Positions 35,859 to 46,808 of a stretch of DNA of 64,000 bases are shown here, piece by piece (positions within the stretch are counted from its first letter, which is position 1; each line of letters starts with the position of its first letter). The position numbers and the translations under genes were made by a program. Under the pieces are notes generated by a model, which was not told the origin of the DNA, searched no databases, and worked only from the letters and a program-made list of their open reading frames with translations. Origin of the DNA: Gymnopilus junonius (taxonomy: Eukaryota; Basidiomycota; Agaricomycetes; Agaricales; Galerinaceae); contig JADNYJ010000075.1 of NCBI GenBank assembly GCA_015501075.1, positions 62,001 through 126,000 on the forward strand, in the 5' to 3' direction.

Positions 35859-37150
35859 ATGCCTCGAATTTCTCCTCCCTTGAAACCGTTGGTCTCTCCT
35901 TGGACACCAACAGACAACCCTACTCGAGTAGACCGCGCGGCTAATTACACATTGGAAGGATTTCGACTTGTCATAGAGACGGTGCAGAGTGTTCCTGGGA
36001 TGTCTGCCATTTCTTACCTCAATGAAGCCGCCGCAATTGCATTGCGGATCTTGATAATTGTTCAGGTGCGTTCTTATACCAGAGATCTATATAATAGTGG
36101 CTTAAGGATCGTTTGCGCAGGACGTAAGAAGTCGGAATAATGCCTTTAACGATCTTGCGAGAGACGCCTGCGGACTTGTATACACCATCGCCATTGAATG
36201 CCAAAGCATGATTAAAGAAGGTCACAATGTACCTGTGAGCGTTCAAATTCACATTTCGTCCCTTGCAAGGTTTGTATATAAATATCCATGTCGATGCGTT
36301 TGACCCTTCTCTGATGCGCTCCACAGAAATCTTGCAGAAGTTGAGAAATTCGCCCAAAAGAAGGTCGAACGGAATGCATTCAAAAAGATCATATTCCATT
36401 CCAAGGATATGGACGAGATAACACGATACCGACAGCTTCTTCGACAATCACTAGACGTATTTGGCGTGAGTGCCATTTTTACTGAGGATTGAAATTAGGC
36501 TTACGGTGTTAACTTGAATCGGTCTTCAGATTCAAACCAACATCTCTATCCAAGAAAATCTCAGTCGTATACTAGCGAGCATTGAGAAGCAGGGCCAGGA
36601 ATTGAAAGAGAACAGAAATAAGCATGATGAGGAGCAGAGGCATGCAGCAGAGGAAATTTCGACACGTTTAGAGACGCTCCGTATTCATGAGGAAGATCGC
36701 CAAGCCCAACAGCGACTGGAGGAGTTTCGAAAGGGAGAACGCGAAGAGGCAGAAAAGCAGAAAAGGAAGGCGGAGCAAGCAAGACGGGAGACAGAAAAGT
36801 TTGCAGAGGACCAGGACGAAAACGAAAGTCGAAAGAAAACACACAAGCCACATCTGTCACCAGGACCCAACAGCGGTTATAACGGCCACGCATCCAGCCC
36901 GCCGCCCTATCCTATGGGCCCATTCGGCTACGCTCCTTCTTCTCCATACCTATACCCCGGATACCCTTCTTCTCCTTATACCACCCCGTCTCCAATACCC
37001 TCCATGAGCAATATTTCCGGGAGCGCTATTTCATTTGGTGGTGCGCCTGCGTATGTGAGCAACGTCAATTCTGGAAACGTATCGAACACGGTCATTACAA
37101 ACTCAATGAATGGATATCCTTCCAGAAATAAATCGCGTACGTTTAAATGA
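35859..37150 (+). CDS. Possible HeLo/MLKL-N-terminal-like helical protein with coiled coil and low-complexity tail
   Basis: Exons 35859-36065, 36121-36269, 36327-36465 and 36530-37150 are in phase and give 371 residues. Residues about 25-170 are an all-helical region (LEGFRLVIETVQSVPGMSAI, LRILIIVQDVRSRNNAFND, LLRQSLDVFGIQTNISIQEN) resembling fungal MLKL-NTD/HeLo-like domains; this is recognition by pattern, not by alignment. A Glu/Lys/Arg coiled coil (about 180-255) and a Pro/Tyr/Ser-rich segment with repeated SSPY follow. The last 50 residues are Ser/Gly/Asn rich with VSNVNSGNVSNTVITNSMNG. No NACHT or kinase domain is attached. If the family call is right, it could act in membrane permeabilisation or cell-death signalling. 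Confidence 0.6.
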
Positions 37151-37554
37151 GAGCCTTTCCCAGATACTCACTAATATCAAATTTAGCCCGGAGGATGGCT
37201 CATAATGCAGAAGACGCTGATAACTAATGTCGATTTAGCCATATACCTGGAATACGGGCGACTCGTGGTTCTAAATTCCCATTAAGAAGGACATTATCTT
37301 AGGGAAAGAGTATATAAGTAACTCACTTGTAGTAGATTTCGTCTGACTGTAATGTTAACTTGAGAGAGGTTTGGGATTGAACGAAACGTTGATGAAAGTG
37401 CTCACAGCAGCTCAGTTTCGGAATTGGAAGTGAGAGGCCGAATACCGAGTCACCCCGTTTCCACGTGATCGTGATGTCACATCACCGCGTCCGCCGCCGT
37501 CAACGATCACTTTCGTGGTTGTGACAACAACTCTAACCACAAACTATCCCGAAC

Positions 37555-39270
37555 ATGGCTCGCTCAGACTACGGCTCGGAATCGGATGAATTTGAGTCCA
37601 GTACGGCGGAAATTGACTCCTCAGACTCAGACGACGACTTTATAGCTGGAAGTAAGCGTAAAAGAAAACCGAATATTCGCGTCAAAGGATTGGCAAAAGC
37701 CCCACCGAAACCAACGTAATTTCAGCACCTCTTTACCTTCGTCACTCTAATTGAATAACATAGATACAATGCACAAGTCACTGAGTCTGCGAATGATGGG
37801 CTTAACGCATCTGAGAAGGCAAATTCAGGTAAGCTTGCCATGTCACGTCATCTGCCTATTAGTGACGCTACTCCTCGCACAGTTGAAAAGGCCGACAAGA
37901 AAACTGTAAATGTTTCGATTTAATACATTTCTCAGCTGCTGAACTTACGTTGTGCACTTCAGATCGACAAAATTCGCAAAGCTATGGACTTAGCTAACCA
38001 CCATGGTACCGGTGAAGCGGAGGCTAAAGCTGCTATGCGTATGGCTATGAAATTAATGGCTGCCGAAAACATTACGCAGGCAGATCTTATTGCTAATGAA
38101 ACTGCGGAGGAGCGTTCAACACGAGCAGGTCATAGTTCTGTCACGATCCGGTCGACCAAGGGCACGTCAGTGAGGCATCAGCGTTGGTATATTCCCGCTG
38201 CTGGTGCGGCATGCGAAGCCTTCGACGTTCAATATTATACGGAGAGTTATGGAAGTTATTTGAAATATGTCTTCTATGGCCTGGCGGACGTTTGTTCTTC
38301 TTTCATCTCTCTTCAGTTGCTTTACTGATCACCGTTGCTTCAGAACACTGTAGCTGCCGCCCTTTCATTCGAGATGTTACACAATCAAATTGAGAACTGG
38401 GCACTCGAAAGGAAGGGCGAGCTTAAAGGTCAGATTGCTGGCAATAGCTATCGTCTGGGCGTCGCTCGACGAGTTCTTAAGGATTCTCAGGATGAGAATC
38501 ACAAGGCGATGAAGAAAGCAGAAGAGGACGAGAAACGGCGGGTCAAAGAGGAGGAGGAATCCAGGGCCGCTGAGATTGCTCGACTTGATATGCCCGTTGT
38601 TGCCGCTACAGTGGAGGAGGAAGCTGCAATGGCAAAAACGTCCACAGTTTCTTCGAAGATTGAAGATGTTCCCGACAAGGATTCGCGGCATCTGTTGCCA
38701 TACCATGCTGGTGAGTCTGTTCGCATCTATGCCTTTTTTTTGAAATGCAAAAATCGACTCAATTTTGCTTATGTGCTTATAGACGATTCCGGTGATAATC
38801 ATGGTCAACCTGCCTTCAACCAGCACTATGATGACGGCGATGATGATGACGATATGAATGCCGACTTTGACCATCGAGATGCAGGCGCTTTCGACTTTGA
38901 CCTTGATGCACTCGAAGCAAAAATCAGAATCAAAGCTGAACAAGTCGACCCCCCTCTCCCAACATTCCCATTAACCAATCACCAACGCTCTCCAACCGTC
39001 GAACCTGTCGTCAAGGCAGAACCCACAGAGGACGAATCGCTGAAATGGGCGACCGCCATTCAACTGCGTACATTCAAGGATAATGCAAAGGCGATCGCGC
39101 AAGACTACATCAAGAGCACAGGTCAGAAGCTCAAGAAGGGACGGAAGTTGAAAAGTGTCCAGCGTGATAAGACGGCTTTCAACAAAGGCTGGGATGATGG
39201 GAAGAAGGTGGATCTGAAGCGAAGGGGGATTGATGATGAGGCATGGAAGGAATGCAAAGCTGAGAGTTGA
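37555..39270 (+). CDS. DUF2786-domain protein
   Basis: Exons 37555-37715, 37764-37828, 37883-37905, 37963-38289, 38344-38710 and 38783-39270 join in phase to 476 residues. The N-terminus is acidic and serine rich. DUF2786 occupies about residues 84-125 (IDKIRKAMDLANHH, AKAAMRMAMKLMAAENIT). A second conserved segment (QRWYIPAAGAACEAFDVQYY ... AALSFEMLHNQIENW) fits the DUF7168-like partner domain. A charged coil and an acidic stretch follow, then a Lys-rich C-terminus with GRKLKSVQRDKTAFNKGWDDG. Function unknown; charge pattern suggests a nuclear protein. A broken copy of its C-terminal part lies directly downstream. Confidence 0.83.
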
Positions 39271-39399
39271 GAGTTGAACGTCGAGAGCGAGGTGATTTAC
39301 TTCAAAATTTCTATTATCTACGTTTAATTCCGCACATTCCTATATTCTAGACTTTTGCCCACCTAATCTGTTCCTTCTTTCGTCTTCCAACTATGCCCA

Positions 39400-39887
39400 C
39401 AGTCAAATCAATAGCGTGTACACCGTGCTGGTAGGATCTGAAAAGATCCTTGATGACAGTGACGATCCGGATGTTGACATGTACGTCCAGCCTGACTTTG
39501 ACCACCTGGATGAAACTGCCTAGGACGTCGATGTGGATGCGCTGGAGAAAAAAATCAAGATCAAGGCAGAGCAGCCTAAAAACGATTCGCAAAGCATGCT
39601 CTCCGCCGCAAATTTCAAAGTGAAAGAAGAGCTCCAGGATGTGGATATCGCACTTGCTGATGAAGACCCCAGCTGGACTTCCACTCTCCAGCTACGCACA
39701 TTCAGAGAGCATTCGCAAGCTATTGCAGATGATTACCTCAAGAGTCTAGGAAAGAAAATCCGCAAAGCTAAAGTGGAAGAAATTCAAGAACGATAAGGAA
39801 GCCTATCCGAAAGGGTGGAAGGACGGTGAGAGAGTTGATCTGAAAAGGAGGAAAATCGAAGACAACAGGAACAAGGAAAATCTTTGA
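39400..39887 (+). pseudogene. Partial tandem duplicate of the DUF2786 gene C-terminus
   Basis: Matches the last 110 or so residues of the upstream gene: DVDALEKKIKIKAEQ, STLQLRTFREHSQAIADDYL, then in another frame AYPKGWKDGERVDLKRR. A TAG interrupts the frame near 39522 and the frame shifts near 39780. No DUF2786 core is present. Confidence 0.75.
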
Positions 39888-40024
39888 ACGTTTCCTTAAC
39901 TTTTATTTGGTAACAAAATTTTCAATGGCATAACGTTCATGAGTTCGTTTGGTAAACCCATAACAAAACACAAGTACTAGTACCCAACACGGAAACAGTA
40001 TTTGAAGCTGCTACTTGACTCCTT

Positions 40025-41568
40025 TCAGAACCCGAGCTCACGAATCCCGGCCTCGCCGAATATCTCATAAAAAAGCTTGCTATACTGTAACCCTGAATTC
40101 TGAGGATCGTACAAAATCAGACAGTTCCTTTTCTCGTATTCATTCAACATTTTTTTCCCAAACCAAAAATGTCTTGGATAATCATTCTTTTTATCCTTCT
40201 CTGGATCATAATACGTGCCCCAGACTACGAAAGAGGGTGCGCCGACGAAAACTGTCGATACTCCCAAACGACACTTCTCGAGCGCCGTATTATTCACCGC
40301 AGCGACTTTGTGTAGCAACGCCCGCATGGTGAGTAAGAAGTCATCGTTGTTGCCAATCCCGGTGAAGGTGACTTCCTCGACGGATTGGAGAGATGGGAGC
40401 ATGTAGAGGTCTAAACAGATTGAAGGAGGAAGGGTTACGTCGCAGATATTGAGGCTTTTCAGGGAACACTTTGATCGCCACAAGAATTGGGTGAGTCGTT
40501 CACATCTGTCAGGAATATGTGTGAGCCCCGCAATGTCTAATTCGCGAAGATTTGGCAGGATGAGATGCGTCAGAATATCGAAACCTTCGTACCCGCTACT
40601 TAGGGAAAGTTTAGTCAGATTTGGCATCGTATAGTGCGTGTCTGGGTCCAGCTTGTCAGTTTCATCTTCTGCGGCATAGACCTGTAGCACAAGTGCAGTA
40701 GATGAGATGGAACGGCGGATGATCTCTAAAACTTCTTTGGATAACATCTTCCATCGCCGCAAAGTCACGCTTGTCCGCAGCCGTTCCAATGGAACTTTGG
40801 ATAAGTCAAGCGCGCTACTCATGTCGTCTAGGGTCACTTCCCGAAGTTCTGGGAGACTAGACATCCAGTTCAAGAGATCAGTGAGCTGATGAGGCGGGGC
40901 CGAGCTGACGGATTCGTCTAGCTCAATCTGCAGGTTATGAATACCGGAGCCCATGACATTCCCAGTCGTCCTTTTCAAGTATGGATGGAGATCAGCCAGC
41001 ATAAAGTTGTCAACCACCAGGGACAATGAGTGAAGATGATGCTCGTGTGCGAGGCTGATACGAAGCATCCGTCCGGCGTATACAGCCGCCTTCTTCTCCT
41101 TGACCAGACTTGCCTCTCGCGCAGCTTGGCAATGGACGATGTCGAGCGGGACAGTCCCAGACAACGAGATCCAGGTCAACATAAACTTGCAGGCCATCGC
41201 ACCTTTCGCTTCCGTGGTATATTTGGGTACGGAGACGTTGTTCCACAGCCAATGCGTGCGCAGGGCGACGGATTTCCACTTCTTGCATACTTTTAGCAGG
41301 GTAAACGGGAAAGATTTCTCGTCTAGGTCGGCAGGTGTTCCATGGTGTTCCATGCCGAGAGCGAAAATGTGCATTAAAAGGTGATTAGGAAGGTGGTGGA
41401 AAGTGGCGTGAATAGGCGCATTGGTGATAACAACGGGCCTGTGCATGTGGAAAAAAGGACCCCGAAGAAGTTGAGCATGACGGAGAACTTTGATAATGGG
41501 GTAGGGATAACTTACGATCTTGTACCGACCAGAAGGCGTTTAGAGGGCGAGGCATGGGAGGGTGTCAT
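40025..41568 (-). CDS. F-box/LRR-like protein, two exons
   Basis: Exon 1 (41568-41516) and exon 2 (41438-40025) join over a 77 nt intron to 488 residues. The F-box is near residues 30-85: HLPNHLLMHIFALGME, TLLKVCKKWKSVALRTHWLW. LRR-like segments follow (LPELREVTLDDM, MPNLTKLSLSSG, LILPNLRELDIAG, LKSLNICDVTL). It belongs to a different F-box subfamily from the RAHDP type. Presumed substrate adaptor of an SCF complex. Starting at the Met inside the intron at 41446 would give 473 residues, but the spliced start is in phase and gives a better N-terminus. Confidence 0.78.
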
Positions 41569-42095
41569 CCTTGAAAGGTTGGGAATGGGAAAGAAAGATC
41601 GTCTCTTGTCCGATAGTTATATTCCGACTGTGTAGGCCCATCTGGCCAGAAAAACAACAGCATGTTATGTGATAATCAGTGCTTCCATTTTACTGGAATG
41701 ATAGCCTATTTTAGCAATGACTCCACAAACGTACTTGTTGCCATGCACTCCCATCTGCCCGACAGACCATTAGGGGGCTCTCAGAGTATCCGAGCTCCCC
41801 TATTGTTATGTGCTGTATCGATTGTTGTATCCGTACTTCTTTACACCGATTGTTAAAATTTTGAATGGCCAATAAATCAGGTTAGGGCCCCGTAACAGAG
41901 GTTTTTACCGTAAAGAAGATATAGAAAGATAGACGAAGGCGCGAAGAACTTGATGGAAGAGCACGGCAGTGTTGGTCGCTCCAGTTCAAGTTCCGGGTTC
42001 GGTCGAATGTCCGGTTGACGTTGACGTGTTCAGTGGCGGGTCATTCGGACCGGGCGAACCAGCTAATTGCACCGCTGACTATGACGCAGGACGCC
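41569..42095. other. Intergenic spacer before the hAT element
   Basis: No protein-like frame or repeat pair was seen. The sequence becomes visibly CpG-poor only after the hAT boundary at 42104. Confidence 0.4.
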
Positions 42096-42103
42096 CAAAG
42101 CAC

Positions 42104-45100
42104 CAGTGTTGGACAGTCATGGCTAAATGGCCGAAGTCATGACCTGATGTTTGTAACTTGGTCATGACTAGTCATGACTATCGAAATGACCTGACTTGGA
42201 CTGATGGCGCAATTTCATCCGTGTATGTGGGTAAGGTCGGTCCGGCGCGTCATCAGTCATTGATGTCATAGACCGCAATGGCTCATCTTTGGTAAAGAAG
42301 GAGATGTAGGGACTTTCAACAACTTGGTTTCACTGGCCACAATAGAACATGATGATCACTTGATGTTGTAGAAAAATAAAACACCTTCCTTCTGTATAAT
42401 AAATTTGTCTGATAATTCCAGTTAATTTTGGTCTGACAGACCTGTCATGTCATTGTCTTCACCAAATGTAGATAGACATTTCATGATTTCACTTGAGCCT
42501 GTAGAAAAGATTGACTAAATAGGATCTGGTGCATTCCACAGGCAACCTGCTGTCAGAGTCATCACAAATGCAAAAATAGGTGCCATCAAAAATATCCATC
42601 ACTCAATATACATAAGTCATCATGTAGTCAGACCTCAGGATCATCAGAAAGTGATCTCTTCTCTCCCTTGCCTGAATATGCTGAGAACTCCTACTAATAT
42701 TGATACCACCCTTGGTACCTACTGGTACAAGGATTACTTCAAGGACCATCCTGCCAAGGTTACAAGGATCCAACAGTGATGGCTGGTGACAAAGCTAAGA
42801 AATATTGTAAAGCATGTCTTGATGCTCATGTTGCTGAGATTCAGGCTCAGCATGATGCCACACTTTTGGCAGGAATGCCAGTCAGTATGTTTCGAGATCA
42901 GTCAATAATCAAAATGCACTATATGTATCAATGTCAACTCGCTACTTTGTGATCAATAACTAATGCACTGCCTTTGACATAGTATAGTCTATAAATATGA
43001 CCAAATCTGTTGCAGCACATAGCTGGAGGCATGGCACAGTTTCAACCCTTATCAATCACCTTGCTCATTGTCCATACCAACCAGCAATCATACATGCACT
43101 TGCTCTGAAAGATGCACAGGGCATGGTTGCCAACTCCTCATACTGTCACCATGCAAGTCATTGATGTAGTGATTCTGAGGGAGGTGAACATGCTTTAGCA
43201 CCCTACTCACAAGGTGCTTCATCATCACAAACATTTCTGGTGACTTCTTTGAATGCTCTGGATGCCTTGTTATCATCTTACAATGCTATGCAACTGCATG
43301 GTACCACAAGCTGGGTAAATTCTATCAACAATAGTGAATCTCCAAGCCCTGCTATGATGCCACTCAGCCTGCTTGTGTTACCTGGTACAAGTTCAGAGGC
43401 TGGACCAAGCCTTTTTTATGCTACAAGACCAGGTACACCATCTTCTGTTGCTCCTGGGGACTCAATATCCAATGTATCTGCTCCAACTATGCCTCCAACT
43501 ATTCCTCCAACCACATTTGTGCCCAATCTCTCACATTGTCAATCCCGCTGTGGCTTGGACACTGCATCCCCTATACTGCCATATTTTAACTGGAATGCTG
43601 AGAAACAAAAGGATTTTGAGAATCAGATTGACCATCTCACAGCTGCTGCTGGGCTACCACTGTCCTGGGTAGATAACCCAGAGTTCATAGCTCTCATCAA
43701 CAAATTTATTCCCACTGCAAATCCTCCATCCCGGAAGGTCCTTACTTGACGGGTTATTCCTGCACTTGTCAAGGATTTTCAAAAAAAGGCTGTTATGGCT
43801 GTTCAGCAGGAATGGTATGCAACACTATAAGCTAATGGCTGGACAGGAGTGAACCACCATCATTACATTGCTTTTATGATCATAGTTGGGGGGAACGTCA
43901 GAACACAATTATTTTCATGCTTTCAGCTGGAACTAAATTTAACTATATTCAAGCTCTATAGAGTCAAGATCCATGATGCATCATATGAACATAAGACAGC
44001 TGTTAATCTTCTTTGAATTCTTGAAGATGTCTTCTGGCTGGTTCAAGATGAATGGGGTGCTATCATTGTTGCCATTGTTACGGATGCTTCAGGGGAGTCT
44101 CAGAAGGCAAGGTGAGAATTTCTTAAAAAGTGCCCTTGGGTGGTTGTTCTTGATTGTTATGCACACCAGGTAAATTTCAAATACCTTTTCAATTGACAAG
44201 ATATTAATTGTTGTGTTCATGGAGGTGAACCTAGTGGTTGGAGATTATTTCGATGCTGGAGGGTTTATTTTAGAATACACAGACAAAGCTACTGACTTGA
44301 TTACCTGGATTCACAGCAAGACATTGTTGCTTGGCATCATTCACAAAGAGAAGTTGCAGATGACTGGCCAGACTGCTGCTATCATTCAGGCAGTACTCAC
44401 TCACTGGACAGCCTATCTCACAGCATATGAGCATCTACTCAAATGCAAACATACCCTCAATGCAATTATATCAAAGGAATTTGCAAAGCCTGAGGAGAAG
44501 CAGGAGATTATCATTGGGGACAAGAGGGTGAAGGAAAAGGCAAATGAAATGATATGGATTATAAGAGACCCATTGTTTTAGCAGTCCCTCACTTGGTAAG
44601 CATCTGGCCTTGAGATAAGCACCCATCTGATTGGATCATATCAGGGTTGTGCATCATTTATGTCCACTGGGAATAGCTGCCAATGTTATTCAAGCAGCAT
44701 TTTGTAGGCTTGACACTGTGCTGGTCATGTTCGGATTTCTATATTACACATACTCAAACATGAAGGATGCTGACGACATCACTGGCTGCACTGCCATTTT
44801 GGAGAGCCTTGAGAAGAGGTGGCTAAAAATGGATCAGGAAGTCTTTATTGCTGCTGTTATCCTCAATCCTGTCTACCAATTAAAGCCATTTTCCAGGATA
44901 CAGTACTTGAATGTGGCCAGTATTATTGGGTTGATGACTTGCCTTTATATATGCTTCGAGCAGAAACCACCTCCTGACAAATTCATCATGGACCTCAAGG
45001 ACTACCTAGCAAAGGTGAAGTCATTTAACAACATTGATTTAATGGTCAATTCAGAGATGAACACTGCCGAGAATGAGGTACATGTACATTCACATTTGCA

Positions 45101-46135
45101 AGGGTCACTCTAATCCACTCGACAGAACCAAATCCTGGATCCTCTTACAATTTTGATGACTTATGGTTTTCCTGGACATCCTGACATGCCATTCATAGCA
45201 TTTGCAAAACACATACTGTCTATATCAGCAAATTCAGCATCATGTGAATGTTTATTTAGTCTCCTCAGAAATCTTCTCACCAAGCTTCAGAATCACCTTG
45301 ACCTGAAGACACTAACCAACCTTGCTGAGGCCAAAATGCATATCCACAATGAGCATTTGCAAAGCGGCAAGGCAAAATCCTGACTAAGAAAGCATTTCCA
45401 GGACTTGTTGGCCAGGGCAGCAGGTGGATCAGAGGTCTCGACCTCCCAACCAGCAACAAATACACCAGTAAATCTTACTTCCAATCCATCTATTTCTGTC
45501 TCTATTTCACCTGCCAATGATTCAGATGAACCCATGACAGGCCCTGAGATGGATTCTCAAGAAGCAGCTACTGCTACTGCTGGAGAGGAGGACAAGTCTG
45601 TGTTTCCTCCTCCTTCAGGCTTCCATTCAATTATAGCTGAACAGACACATCTAGCTCAGCAGGACAACACTGACAATGATCCCTTATTTAATCTCACTGA
45701 CCTAAGTTGACTACTTTCTTTCCCACTCCTGCCTCTCAAAGATTTGTTTGATTTTTCAAATCCTCATTGGACTACAGTACTTGCAAAGAAAGGAGTATGA
45801 TCATTTGAGGAAGAGCTGGATTTGTATGGCTTACTTAACCTTGATGCTGAGGGTGATGAGGATCCTGATGCCACTGAGCTCTTTGATGAAACCACTGCCC
45901 AAATTGTATTTGGATAGTCAAATATTACATTATTTTACCTATGCCTATCATTTTTAATGTCTAATAGAGTCGATAATTTGTGCTGAATGCAAGAGAACAA
46001 GACTTTACCAGTGCCATCAACTGTGATCCCTTTTTGGAAGGAATTCGGTCAAGTCATCTGCCAAATGACTGATGACTTGACCATTGATGACTATGACTGA
46101 CTATCCGTGACTAGTTAGTGACTGGCACAATACTG
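42104..46135 (+). mobile_element. hAT-superfamily transposon (4032 bp) with TSD
   Basis: The left end reads CAGTGTTGGACAGTCA and the right end, read inward, CAGTATTGTGCCAGTCA, typical imperfect hAT terminal repeats. The flanks are CAAAGCAC (42096-42103) and CAAAGCAT (46136-46143), an 8 bp target duplication differing by one C/T transition. The subterminal regions are rich in GTCATGAC/AGTCATGA-type repeats, probable transposase-binding sites. Inside is a single decayed transposase gene on the plus strand. Confidence 0.9.
42779..45917 (+). pseudogene. hAT transposase, BED finger to dimerisation domain, decayed
   Basis: Domains appear in order across several frames. A BED-type zinc finger has KKYCKACLDAH near 42800 and GTVSTLINHLAHCPYQP near 43030-43085. 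The RNase H-like core contains ANGWTGVNHHHYIAFM and AIVTDASGESQKARREFLKK, then VVVLDCYAHQ (44130-44170) and LVVGDYF (about 44230). A C-terminal dimerisation domain, 45153-45383, contains FAKHILSISANSASCECLFS. An acidic tail ends at about 45917. TGA stops interrupt at 43747-43749, 44014-44016 and 45798-45800, all in places where Arg (CGA) is plausible; other breaks (for example a TAA at about 43828) also exist. Not functional. Confidence 0.85.
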
Positions 46136-46269
46136 CAAAGCATGCCAGGGCCCACAAAAGAGTTCAAAGGGTTGTATCATTATCAAATCATGAGCTCTGA
46201 GCTGTAAGTTACATATGTTATGAATCAGCATTGTGAGCTCCTCAGTTATGATGTTTTACAGCTGTTTCG

Positions 46270-46385
46270 GAAAACCTTGTCAGTTGCATTTCTTTTTTTT
46301 TCTGTACCACATCACTAGGCAAGCTGATATAAGGCTGACCAACCATGATCATGCATGCATGAGGGTATCTGGCAAATGCCATGAC
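46270..46385 (+). repeat. Left arm of a 110 bp inverted repeat
   Basis: Sequence with AAAACCTTGTCAGTTGCAT, a T run and CCACATCACTAGGCA, then GCTGACCAACCATGATCATG. The reverse complement occurs at 49880-49992. It encodes the same C-terminal peptide end (CQLHF-type with a Phe run) as the minus-strand coiled-coil fragment on the right arm. Confidence 0.7.
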
Positions 46386-46808
46386 AAGCCTAATTGACTG
46401 CAAGGCACGTTCTGACTCAGTATTCCTTCTTTTCACTGCCATTACTATACTGCTACAGATGCTCTTTACACCTAATGGATACTCCTGTACCCACTGGAAC
46501 CCCTCCACCTGCATATACTACTTTACAGCCTCTAAAGATGCCTGAAATGGCTCAAGAACCATGCTCTTTCTCACCCCCATCATCTCCTTCTCTTGAGCAG
46601 CTCGAAACAGAATTCTTTAGTATGTCATGCCTGTCAGATCTCTCAGACTGCATCTAAAATAACAATGCTATTAGGCTGCCCACTTTCTGGCATTGTCGCG
46701 CAACCCACACACATGTCATCTGTGTTGAACGTGCTGGACATGCTAGACACTACAGATGGGTGCATACCTGCTTGGGCCTCTCGCAATGTGCCATCTCTGC
46801 ATTAACAC

